A stretch of 64,000 nt of DNA, taken from an uncultured Desulfobacterales bacterium (lineage in GTDB: Bacteria; Desulfobacterota; Desulfobacteria; Desulfobacterales; SpSt-501). The stretch covers positions 1-64,000 of the forward strand of contig CALIUY010000021.1 in the NCBI GenBank assembly GCA_938048455.1, read 5' to 3'. The notes beneath the pieces are model-generated. The model saw only the letters and a program-made list of their open reading frames with translations. It made no database searches and was not told where the DNA came from. The position numbers and the translations under genes are program-made. Positions 43,292 through 50,818 of the stretch are shown here, piece after piece. How positions within the stretch are numbered: position 1 is the first letter of the stretch; each line of letters opens with the position of its first letter.

Positions 43292-44758
43292 ATGGCCGAA
43301 ACCTTTCTGTTCTACGACATCGAAACCAGCGGACTGAGCCGCTCGCTCGACCAGATCCTCGAATTCGCCGCCATCCGCACCGACGACGGCCTCCGGGAGC
43401 TCGAACGGGTGCGGATCTCCGTGCGGCTTCGCCCCGACGTCATCCCCTCCCCCGCGGCGCTGCTGGTCCATCGCCTTCGGCCGGCGCGGCTCAGCGCCGG
43501 GATGGGCGAGTACGAAGCCATGCGCGCGATCCACGCGCTGCTCACCCGGCCGCAGACCTGGAGCCTGGGCTACAACTCGATCGGTTTCGACGACGAGTTC
43601 CTGCGCTTTTCCTTTTATCGCAACCTCCTTGCCCCCTACGAGCACCAGTCCGCCCGCGGCTGTCGCCGCCTCGATCTCTTCCCCGTGACTCTGCTCTACT
43701 GGCTCCAGGGAAGCGAACTGCTTTCCTGGCCGCACCCCGAGGGCCGCCTTTCGCTCCGGCTCGAGGATCTGGCCCGCGAAAACGCCCTTTCCGAGGACCG
43801 CGCCCACGATGCGCTGGGAGACGCCGCCGCCTGCCTGGCGCTCGCCCGACGCCTCGCCCGGAACCCGGCCCTGTGGCGTTGGGCGCTCGCGGCCTTCGAC
43901 CCCGCGGTCGACGCCCAACGCATGGAACGTCTGCCCGTCGCCTTCCGCAGCGCACGGGGAGAGCATCGCCTGGCGCTCCTCCTCTCGGGGGAGTGGGGCA
44001 CGCGAAGCGGCTTTCTCGCCCCCGTGCTCGGGATCGGCTTTTCCGAGCCTTACCCGCGGCAGAGCCTCTGGCTCCGGCTCGACCGCCCCCCCGGCGGGCC
44101 GGAGGAAGAGGAGGGCGGACTCAAAGCCGGCGCCTGGGTCACCCGCAAGCGCCTCGGCGAGCCGGGGATTCTGCTTCCGCCCGAGGAGCGCTTTCTCGAG
44201 CGGCTGGGCAAGGAGCGCCGCGGGCTTCTCGAGGAACATTTGGCCTGGCTTGCGGCGCATCCGGAAGCCTTCGTCGCGCTGATCGAACGCCATCGGGGGT
44301 TCCGTTACCCCCCCGTGCCGGATCTCGACCCCGACGCCGGTCTCTACCAGAACGGGTTTTTGCCGCGCTCCGACGAGGCGCTCTGCCGCGCCTTCCACGA
44401 AGCCCCTTGGGAGGAGCGACTCGCCCGGCTCGGGCGATTCTCAAGCCCCCAGGCCCGTCTCCTTGCGCGACGTCTGATCTTCCGCAACTTTCCGGAAGGC
44501 CTGCCGCCGGAGCTGGCGCGCGAAGCCGAGGAGCACCGGCGGAGCATCGCCCGCGGCCTCCCGGCGCGCGACCACACCGGCCGTACCCGTCGCACGCCGA
44601 ACGAGGCTCTCGCGGAAATCGAACGGCTCGAACGGGAGACGAAAACCGACGCCGAGGGCCGCGGGCTGCTGGACGAGCTGCGGCGGGAGATCCGGATTCG
44701 ATGGGGAAAGGAGCTTGCGTCCGCCGCGCCGGACCCTTACCCGGCGAGCGGCCGATGA
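43292..44758 (+). CDS. sbcB: exodeoxyribonuclease I
   Basis: 488 residues, similar to the ~475 of E. coli ExoI. DEDDh exonuclease motifs: D9-I-E11-T, GYNSIGFDDEFLR, and HDALGD. SH3-like and C-terminal helical domains follow (LYQNGFLPRSDEALCR). It digests single-stranded DNA 3' to 5' in recombination and repair. The ATG lacks a clear ribosome site. The stop overlaps the next start (ATGA), making it head of a seven-gene overlapping cluster whose other members are metabolic. Confidence 0.92.
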   Translation: MAETFLFYDIETSGLSRSLDQILEFAAIRTDDGLRELERVRISVRLRPDVIPSPAALLVHRLRPARLSAGMGEYEAMRAIHALLTRPQTWSLGYNSIGFDDEFLRFSFYRNLLAPYEHQSARGCRRLDLFPVTLLYWLQGSELLSWPHPEGRLSLRLEDLARENALSEDRAHDALGDAAACLALARRLARNPALWRWALAAFDPAVDAQRMERLPVAFRSARGEHRLALLLSGEWGTRSGFLAPVLGIGFSEPYPRQSLWLRLDRPPGGPEEEEGGLKAGAWVTRKRLGEPGILLPPEERFLERLGKERRGLLEEHLAWLAAHPEAFVALIERHRGFRYPPVPDLDPDAGLYQNGFLPRSDEALCRAFHEAPWEERLARLGRFSSPQARLLARRLIFRNFPEGLPPELAREAEEHRRSIARGLPARDHTGRTRRTPNEALAEIERLERETKTDAEGRGLLDELRREIRIRWGKELASAAPDPYPASGR

Positions 44759-45852
44759 CGGCCGTCCTTTCGGCTGCGGCCCTCGTTCTGCTCGCCGCAG
44801 GCGGCGGGACGATCGCCTTTCTTGCGGGCGCCGGCGCGGCGTTGCGCTGGGCGGCCGGCGCCGCCGCGGCGATGGCCGTCTTTCTTCTGCGCGGGGGCCG
44901 GCTGCTTGCGGCCGGACGGGGCCCCATCGGGGAGCCGCGAGGGCTGCACCTGGGGCCGGCGACGAGCTTGACCCTCGGCCGGGGGCTTCTCGTCTGCGGC
45001 CTCGCCGGATTCCTTTTCTGGATCCCGGCCGAGGAGACCGCGGCGGGGGCCCTCCGCTGGAGCCCGGGAGTCCTCTTCGGTCTGGCGGCCCTTCTCGATG
45101 CCGTCGACGGTGCGATCGCCCGTCGCCGCGGCGAGACCTCGGCCCTGGGCGCCGCTCTCGACACCGAGGCCGACGCCCTGGGGATTCTGCTCGCCGCTCT
45201 CGTGCTCGTCCACAGCGGGAAAGTACACCCCCTCTACGCGGCGACCGGCGTCGGGTACTATGCCCTGCGTCTGGCGGTCCGCCTGCGCGCCGCCCTCGGG
45301 CTTGCCCTCCATCCCGTGGCTCCCCGGCCCGGGGCGCGCCTCGTCGCCGGTTGCACGATGGCCTTTTCCACGGCCGCGCTGCTGCCGCTCTTCGACCCCC
45401 GGGCACTCGTCCCCGCTTCGCTCGGGGTGACCGCGGTGTTCCTGGCCGGATTGGCGACCGACTGGCTGGTCGTCATCGGCCGCGCCGACGCGCAGGGCCG
45501 CGCGCGCGGTCCGCGGCTCGCCTGGGCGCAACGCCTCGCGCACACGGCGGCTCCGCTCTTCGTCCGCCTTGCGCTCGCCGCATCGATGGCCGCCGCCTGC
45601 CTCTCCCCCTGCGCCGGAGCGGAAGCGCCGCAGAGGCTCGCTGCGGCCCTGCTCGCCCTTTTGGGCGCACTCGGCCTTGCGGCGCGCGGCGCGGCGGTGC
45701 TATTGAGCATTCTTGCCGCCCGGCTCGATGCTGTGGGGTGCATCGCGTTTGCACCGGTTGCGGCGGCCGCCGTCGCCTTGCTTCTGCTGGGGGCCGGACG
45801 GTGGCGGATCGCTCAGCCCGAAGACCGCTGGTTGCTGAAAGGCCGCCCATGA
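44755..45852 (+). CDS. CDP-alcohol phosphatidyltransferase-family membrane enzyme
   Basis: 365 residues, strongly hydrophobic with about nine or ten helices, longer than typical (~200-250) family members. The signature is complete: D118-G-x2-A-R-x8-G132-x3-D136-x3-D140. The family joins a CDP-activated lipid or polyol to an alcohol in the membrane. The extra helices on both sides are unusual. It overlaps sbcB and the RibD-like gene by four bases each. The substrate may be a product of the following pterin/riboflavin-like enzymes; inference. Confidence 0.85.
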   Translation: MTAVLSAAALVLLAAGGGTIAFLAGAGAALRWAAGAAAAMAVFLLRGGRLLAAGRGPIGEPRGLHLGPATSLTLGRGLLVCGLAGFLFWIPAEETAAGALRWSPGVLFGLAALLDAVDGAIARRRGETSALGAALDTEADALGILLAALVLVHSGKVHPLYAATGVGYYALRLAVRLRAALGLALHPVAPRPGARLVAGCTMAFSTAALLPLFDPRALVPASLGVTAVFLAGLATDWLVVIGRADAQGRARGPRLAWAQRLAHTAAPLFVRLALAASMAAACLSPCAGAEAPQRLAAALLALLGALGLAARGAAVLLSILAARLDAVGCIAFAPVAAAAVALLLLGAGRWRIAQPEDRWLLKGRP

Positions 45853-46631
45853 CCCCCGAGCGTTTCTCCCCTTCGGGCCCGTCCTCCGTTCCGGAGGATC
45901 CCGCGCTCGCGTCCCCGGTTCCCGAGCCGCTCCGTCGGCGGCTGGCACAGGCGCAAGCGTGGCGCGCCGCGCGGGGCCGTCCGTTTGTTTTGCTCACCTA
46001 CGCGCAGAGCCTCGACGGCAGCATCGCCGGGCCCCGCCGCGAGCGGGTCCGCCTGAGCGGCCCGCAGGCGATGCGTCTGACCCACGGCCTGCGCGAGCGC
46101 TGCGAGACGATCGTCGTGGGGATCGGCACCGTGCTCGCCGACGATCCCCGCCTCACCGTCAAACCGCCGGGGACTTCCGGGCCGCGGCCGATCGTGCTCG
46201 ACACGCATCTCCGAACCCCCCGGGAGGCACGCCTGTTGCGGCGAAGCGACGTCCGCCCGCTTCTGGTCCATAGCCCGCAGGTTCCGGAACGGAGGCGGCG
46301 CGAGATGAAGGCCGCGGGGGCCGAGCCCGTCTCTTGCCCGCTCGGTCCGGACGGGCGGATCGACGCGGGAGTCCTCCTCGAGCGGCTCGCCCGGGAGTCG
46401 GTCAACAGCGTCATGGTGGAGGGCGGGGCCCGCGTGATCACCTACTTCCTGCAGCACCGGCTCGCCGACTTCCTGCTGATTACGATCGCGCCGCGATTTC
46501 TCGGCGGACTTCCGGCCCTCGAAGAGTCCCCGGGGTCCGGGGGACTTGCGATCGAGTTTTCCGTTTCCGGCTTCGAGCGCCTCGGCGTCGACGCCGTCTT
46601 CTGGGCCGAGCCTTCGTGGGCGGGACGATGA
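45849..46631 (+). CDS. RibD C-terminal-type (dihydrofolate reductase-fold) reductase
   Basis: 260 residues. It has only the reductase domain of RibD, without the deaminase half. Family blocks: LTYAQSLDGSIAG, VVGIGTVLADDPRL, and MVEGGARVITYFLQHRLADFLLITIAPRFLGG. Relatives reduce the ribose of pyrimidine intermediates of riboflavin or archaeal deazaflavin/methanopterin synthesis using NADPH. No ribA, ribB or ribE is present here, so a dedicated pathway is more likely than ordinary riboflavin synthesis. Overlaps both neighbours (ATGA). Confidence 0.88.
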   Translation: MTPERFSPSGPSSVPEDPALASPVPEPLRRRLAQAQAWRAARGRPFVLLTYAQSLDGSIAGPRRERVRLSGPQAMRLTHGLRERCETIVVGIGTVLADDPRLTVKPPGTSGPRPIVLDTHLRTPREARLLRRSDVRPLLVHSPQVPERRRREMKAAGAEPVSCPLGPDGRIDAGVLLERLARESVNSVMVEGGARVITYFLQHRLADFLLITIAPRFLGGLPALEESPGSGGLAIEFSVSGFERLGVDAVFWAEPSWAGR

Positions 46632-47644
46632 AACGACGGGTGCTCCTCTTTGCCGCGCCGCGGCAGATCCGCATCGTCGAGGAGCCGCTCCCGGAGCCCT
46701 CCCCCGGAGAGGTCACGGTCGAAACGATGCTCTCGGCCGTAAGCCCGGGTACGGAGCGGCTCGTCTACCGCGGGGAGCTCCCTGCGGGTCTGCCCCTCGA
46801 CGATACGCTTCCGGCCCTTGCCGGCGGGGCCGTTTACCCCCTGCGCTACGGGTACGCTGCGGTCGGCCGCATCGTGGCCCGGGGATCGGGGGTTCCGGCC
46901 GGAGTGGAGGGAAGGTGGGTCTTCTGCTTCCACCCCCACGCCTCGCACCTGAACGTCCCCCTTGCCGAGGCCTTCCTCGTCCCGGAGGGGATCGACCCCC
47001 GGGACGCCGGTTTTCTGGCCACGATGGAGACCGCGCTCACCCTGGTCTGGGACGGCCGGCCGCTGGCCGGGGAAACGGCGCTCATTTTCGGCCAGGGGAT
47101 CGTGGGCCTGCTGACCGCCGCGCTGCTCGCCCGCCACCCCTTGGAGCGAGTGCTCACGGTGGACCCCCGGGCCCCGCGAAGGGAGCTCTCGCGGGAGGTC
47201 GGCGCGCACGCCAGCCTCACCCCCGACGAGCTTCCCGCTTATCTCGCGCGCGAAACCCGCGGGAGACTGGCCGATCTGGTCTTCGAGCTCTCGGGCGCGC
47301 CCGCCGTTTTGGGGGAGGCGATCGCCGCCTGCGGCTTCGGCGGACGCGTGGTCATCGGCTCCTGGTACGGAACGCGCCGGGCGGCGCTCGACTTCGGGGG
47401 GCGCTTCCACCGCAGCCGCATCCGGCTGATCGCCAGCCAGGTGAGCACCTTGCCCGCCCACGCCGCCTTGCGCTGGAACCGGAAACGACGCCGGGAGGCC
47501 TGCTGGGAATTCATCCGTGCCTTGCGACCCTCGCGCTTCATCGACCAGGAGATCCCCTTCGAGGCCGCGGCGGAGGCCTACGCGATGCTGGAGTCCGAGG
47601 CCCAAGCCCCGCTGCAGATCCTTTTCGCTTATCGGAGACCGTGA
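46628..47644 (+). CDS. MDR-family NAD(P)-dependent dehydrogenase (BchC-like)
   Basis: 338 residues. GroES-like N-terminal domain with LSAVSPGTERLVYRG, where classical zinc alcohol dehydrogenases have the catalytic Cys. The structural zinc Cys cluster is also absent. The Rossmann fold has LIFGQGIVGLL. It resembles BchC-type and other zinc-free MDR oxidoreductases. A secondary alcohol or hydroxyalkyl side chain is the expected substrate. Overlaps the RibD-type gene by four bases. Confidence 0.85.
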   Translation: MKRRVLLFAAPRQIRIVEEPLPEPSPGEVTVETMLSAVSPGTERLVYRGELPAGLPLDDTLPALAGGAVYPLRYGYAAVGRIVARGSGVPAGVEGRWVFCFHPHASHLNVPLAEAFLVPEGIDPRDAGFLATMETALTLVWDGRPLAGETALIFGQGIVGLLTAALLARHPLERVLTVDPRAPRRELSREVGAHASLTPDELPAYLARETRGRLADLVFELSGAPAVLGEAIAACGFGGRVVIGSWYGTRRAALDFGGRFHRSRIRLIASQVSTLPAHAALRWNRKRRREACWEFIRALRPSRFIDQEIPFEAAAEAYAMLESEAQAPLQILFAYRRP

Positions 47645-48024
47645 TGATGTATGCCGTCGGGGTGCAACGCGAGTTCATCGCCCGGCACGTCCTCGGCGGG
47701 GATGCCCCCGCCGCCGAGCGCGTGCCGCACGCCCACGCCTACCGGGTCGAATGCCGGGTCCGGGGTTCCGCTCTCGACGACCGGGGCTACCTCCTCGACC
47801 TCGACCGCCTCTCGGCCGCCCTCGAGGCGGTGATCGCCGGCCTGCGGGACCGCCTGCTGAACGAGTTGGAGGCGTTTCGGGGGTTGAACCCGAGCCTCGA
47901 GCATCTGGCCCGCATCGTCTGGGAAAGCCTGCGCGCTCGCGCGCGGCTTCCCCGGGGGCTCCGGCTTTCGGTCACCGTCTGGGAAAGCGCAACCGCCTGG
48001 GCCTCCTTCGCCGAAGACGGCTGA
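47644..48024 (+). CDS. 6-pyruvoyl-tetrahydropterin synthase homologue with altered active site
   Basis: 126 residues. ATG 47644 has GGAG six bases upstream; GTG 47641 and ATG 47647 are alternatives. Zinc ligands His15, His29 and His31 (EFIARH, PHAHAY) are kept, and a C-terminal Glu (VWESATAW). The catalytic Cys four residues before HxH is Glu25, as in PTPS-III-type enzymes. The Asp-His pair (LDHHYLN in QueD) is replaced (LRDRLLN). So it binds zinc and probably a pterin but should not do the classical QueD/PTPS reaction. Overlaps neighbours by one base on each side. Confidence 0.85.
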   Translation: MMYAVGVQREFIARHVLGGDAPAAERVPHAHAYRVECRVRGSALDDRGYLLDLDRLSAALEAVIAGLRDRLLNELEAFRGLNPSLEHLARIVWESLRARARLPRGLRLSVTVWESATAWASFAEDG

Positions 48025-49142
48025 TGGAGATCGCTTTTCTCATCCCCGGCCGCCTCGAGCCCCTGACCGGCGGCTCGCTCTACAACCGTTTCCTGGCCGA
48101 AGCGCTCGCCCGCCGGGGGCACCGCCTTCGCCTCTATCCCGTTCCCCTCCGCCCCCGCCTCCGGCTTTGGCTCGAAAATGTCCGGCCGGCGACCTGGCGC
48201 CGCTGTTCGCCGGAGAGGGGGGCGGTCGTGATCGTCGACGGCCTCATCCACGAAGGCCTTCTTCTCCCGCTCCGCATCGGCCGCCGGTCGGGGGGCGCCC
48301 GGATCGCGCTGCTCCACCAGCTCACCCCGGCTTCGCCCGAGGGGGAGGCCGGCCGCCGTTTCCGCGAGAGGATTTTTCTTGGCGGCATGAGCGGTGTTCT
48401 CTGCCCGGGAGAAATTCTCGCCGCGGAGATCACGCGCCGGACGCGCGGGCGACTTCCCGTCCACCCCGCCTCTCCGGGGGGCGACCGGCTCGGCCGGGCT
48501 CCGAACGAAGCGTTCATCCTTCGCCGCGCCCGAACGCCCGGGCCGCTTGAGCTGCTCTTCGTCGGCAACCTCTCGCCGGTCAAAGGGCTTCCCGCCCTGC
48601 TCTCCGCGCTCGCGGGCCTGCCGCCCCCTCTCTGGCGGCTCACCGTGGTGGGAAGCCTCTCTTTTGACCCGGCGGCCGCGCGCGCCGCACAGCAGACGGC
48701 CGACCGCTTCGGCCTGGGGGAGCGGGTACGCTTCCGCGGCGCCCTGAACGGGGCCGAGCTTGCACGGTGCTATGAGACCGCCCAGGTCTTCGCCATGCCC
48801 TACGCGCGCGAGAGCTTCGGCATCGCCGCGCTCGAGGCCATGGCTTTCGGGCTGCCGGTGATCGGCTCGGCCGCGGGCGGGGTGCGGGAATTCGTGCGCC
48901 ACGGCGAAAACGGGTTTCTCATCCCCCCGGGGGATCTCGCCGGCTGCCGGCGCGCGGTCGCGATCCTGGCGCAGGACCGCCGCCGGCTCGCCGACCTGGG
49001 GTCGCAGGCCTTTCGCGATTTTCTCCGGCGACCCGGTTGGCGCGATTCCCTCGCGGGAGCCTGCCGCTTCCTGGAAACGTGGGCAACGCGCCCTCCCGGG
49101 CGGAAGCCGGGCCCGGCCCGGGCAAGAGGGCATTGCCGATGA
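48024..49142 (+). CDS. GT4-family glycosyltransferase
   Basis: 372 residues, starting in a TGATG overlap. GT-B fold: N-terminal MEIAFLIPGRLEPLTGGSLYNRFLAEAL, donor-binding C-terminal half with FVGNLSPVKGLPALLSAL and the E-x7-E motif ESFGIAALE, followed by MAFGLPVIGSAAGGVREFV. Retaining transfer from a nucleotide sugar is expected. No membrane helix is seen. Its partner genes suggest a small membrane-bound acceptor rather than O-antigen. Confidence 0.9.
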   Translation: MEIAFLIPGRLEPLTGGSLYNRFLAEALARRGHRLRLYPVPLRPRLRLWLENVRPATWRRCSPERGAVVIVDGLIHEGLLLPLRIGRRSGGARIALLHQLTPASPEGEAGRRFRERIFLGGMSGVLCPGEILAAEITRRTRGRLPVHPASPGGDRLGRAPNEAFILRRARTPGPLELLFVGNLSPVKGLPALLSALAGLPPPLWRLTVVGSLSFDPAAARAAQQTADRFGLGERVRFRGALNGAELARCYETAQVFAMPYARESFGIAALEAMAFGLPVIGSAAGGVREFVRHGENGFLIPPGDLAGCRRAVAILAQDRRRLADLGSQAFRDFLRRPGWRDSLAGACRFLETWATRPPGRKPGPARARGHCR

Positions 49143-50818
49143 CCGGAACCCGGAAAAGGAGCCGGCCCTTCGCGCTCCTGCGCACCGTCCTCGCCTTCGG
49201 CTTTCTGAACGCGCTGCTTTCGCTTTCGTTTCCCGCCGAATCCTGGACGCCGGCCGCGTGGCTGCGCCTGTCCCCCGATGCCCTGATTCTGACGGCGATC
49301 CTCGCCGTTTCCCACCGTCTCGGGGCGCGCGGCCGCCGCCTGCGCCTCGGGGCGCTGGCGGCCCTGGTGCTGGGGCTGCGGCTGTTTCAGAGCGCCGAGG
49401 CGGCGATCCCGCTTTTTTTCCACCGCGCCTTCCATCTTGCCATGGACCTTCCCCGGCTCGCCGACTTCTTCCGCCTCCTCACGCTCACCCGGACCCCGAC
49501 CGAGACGGCCGGTCTCGCCCTCGCGGCGGCCGGAGCGGGGATCGGAATCGCTCTCGTTCTCTACCGGGCGCTCGCGACGCTCGAGGCCGGATCGGCAGGA
49601 CGGGGGCGGCGGCCGGGCTCAGGGGCCGCGAGGATCGTTCTCGGGGGAAGCCTCGCCGCCGCGCTCTTCGCCGCCGCGGATCCAGGCCTCATCGCCCCGG
49701 CCGCGGCTCCTCGGCTGGCGGCGGAGATCGTCCGATGGCTGCGGATGGATGCGATCCGCTCCGAGTGGAACGAGCGCTTTGTCGAAGCGGCGGCGCGCGC
49801 GGCGGCGCTGCGTCCCGATTTCTCGGGACTCGGGCGGGAAAGCGTGTTCGTGGTCTTTGTCGAATCCTACGGGGCGAACGCTCTGTTCGACCCGCGGATC
49901 GCCGGCGAAGGGGTCCCCGCGCTCAAGCGCCTCGAAGCCGATCTCGCGGCGGCGGGATTCGGCCTCGCCAGCACCCTGCGCCGTTCGCCGACCGCGGGCG
50001 GCGGTTCCTGGTTGGCGCACGCCACGCTCGCCTCGGGCGTGCGCATCGACAACCAGCTCGCCCACGACCTGCTGCTCGCCTCGCCGCTTGTCCCGCTGGC
50101 GGCTTACTTTCGGGAAGCGGGCTACCGCACGCTTCGCGCCGCCCCCGGCACCCGCTGGCCCGCGGCCGAGGCGGCTTTTTATCGTTTCGAGCAGACGCGG
50201 ATCGCCTCCGGGTTCGGTTACCGCGGCCCCGGCTTCGGGTTTTCCCCCGTGCCGGATCAGTTCGTGCTGGAGTGGATCGGCCGTTACACGGCGGGCGGAG
50301 GACCGTTCTTCGTGGAGGTGATCCTGACCGGAAGCCACACCCCCTTCGATCGCCGGGCCCCGTATCTCGAAGACTGGGAGGCGCTCGGCGACGGATCCGT
50401 CTACTACGGAGGAGCGGCGCAGGAGGCGCAAGGGGGGATCTTCGGCGCCCGCGGAGCCCATGAGGCCTACCGCACCCTGCTGCTCGATTCGCTTGCGGCC
50501 GTGGCCGGCTTCGCCCGCCGCCACCTGCGGGGAGAGGAGCTTCTGATCGTCCTGGGGGACCACGCTCCCCCCATCGAGATCCCCTCCGCGGTGGAGGCCT
50601 TCGCCGTCCCGGTTCACCTCGTGACGCGCAACCCCGCCGCGCTCGCGGAGTTCCTCCGCCGGGGTTTCCGGCCGGGAATCCTCCCCGAGCCTCACTCCGC
50701 GCCGCCGGGTCTCGAGACCCTTTTTTGGGATCTGATCGCGGGCTTCAACGCCAGTCGATCTCCCGAAAGGGAAGTTGCAGGCGATCGGCAAGCGAGCGCA
50801 GCTCCTCCTCCAGGGTGA
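49139..50818 (+). CDS. membrane-anchored sulfatase/phosphatase-fold protein (LtaS-like)
   Basis: 559 residues. About four to five N-terminal membrane helices (to ~180) are followed by an extracytoplasmic alkaline-phosphatase-superfamily domain. The domain has VFVVFVESYGANAL (metal ligand Glu), RSPTAGGGSWLAHATLASGV (likely nucleophile region), GSHTPF and LGDHAPP (metal Asp/His). Relatives move phosphoglycerol or phosphoethanolamine groups onto glycolipids or cleave phosphates/sulfates. Last of the overlapping cluster. Its final 74 bases overlap the end of the convergent M16 gene. Confidence 0.82.
   Translation: MTGTRKRSRPFALLRTVLAFGFLNALLSLSFPAESWTPAAWLRLSPDALILTAILAVSHRLGARGRRLRLGALAALVLGLRLFQSAEAAIPLFFHRAFHLAMDLPRLADFFRLLTLTRTPTETAGLALAAAGAGIGIALVLYRALATLEAGSAGRGRRPGSGAARIVLGGSLAAALFAAADPGLIAPAAAPRLAAEIVRWLRMDAIRSEWNERFVEAAARAAALRPDFSGLGRESVFVVFVESYGANALFDPRIAGEGVPALKRLEADLAAAGFGLASTLRRSPTAGGGSWLAHATLASGVRIDNQLAHDLLLASPLVPLAAYFREAGYRTLRAAPGTRWPAAEAAFYRFEQTRIASGFGYRGPGFGFSPVPDQFVLEWIGRYTAGGGPFFVEVILTGSHTPFDRRAPYLEDWEALGDGSVYYGGAAQEAQGGIFGARGAHEAYRTLLLDSLAAVAGFARRHLRGEELLIVLGDHAPPIEIPSAVEAFAVPVHLVTRNPAALAEFLRRGFRPGILPEPHSAPPGLETLFWDLIAGFNASRSPEREVAGDRQASAAPPPG

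Noticed and set aside
45849-46631. Standard riboflavin gene ribD
   Set aside because: Only the reductase half is present and no other riboflavin gene is adjacent.
47644-48024. Ordinary queuosine gene queD
   Set aside because: Catalytic Cys and Asp-His are missing and no queC, queE or queF is nearby.
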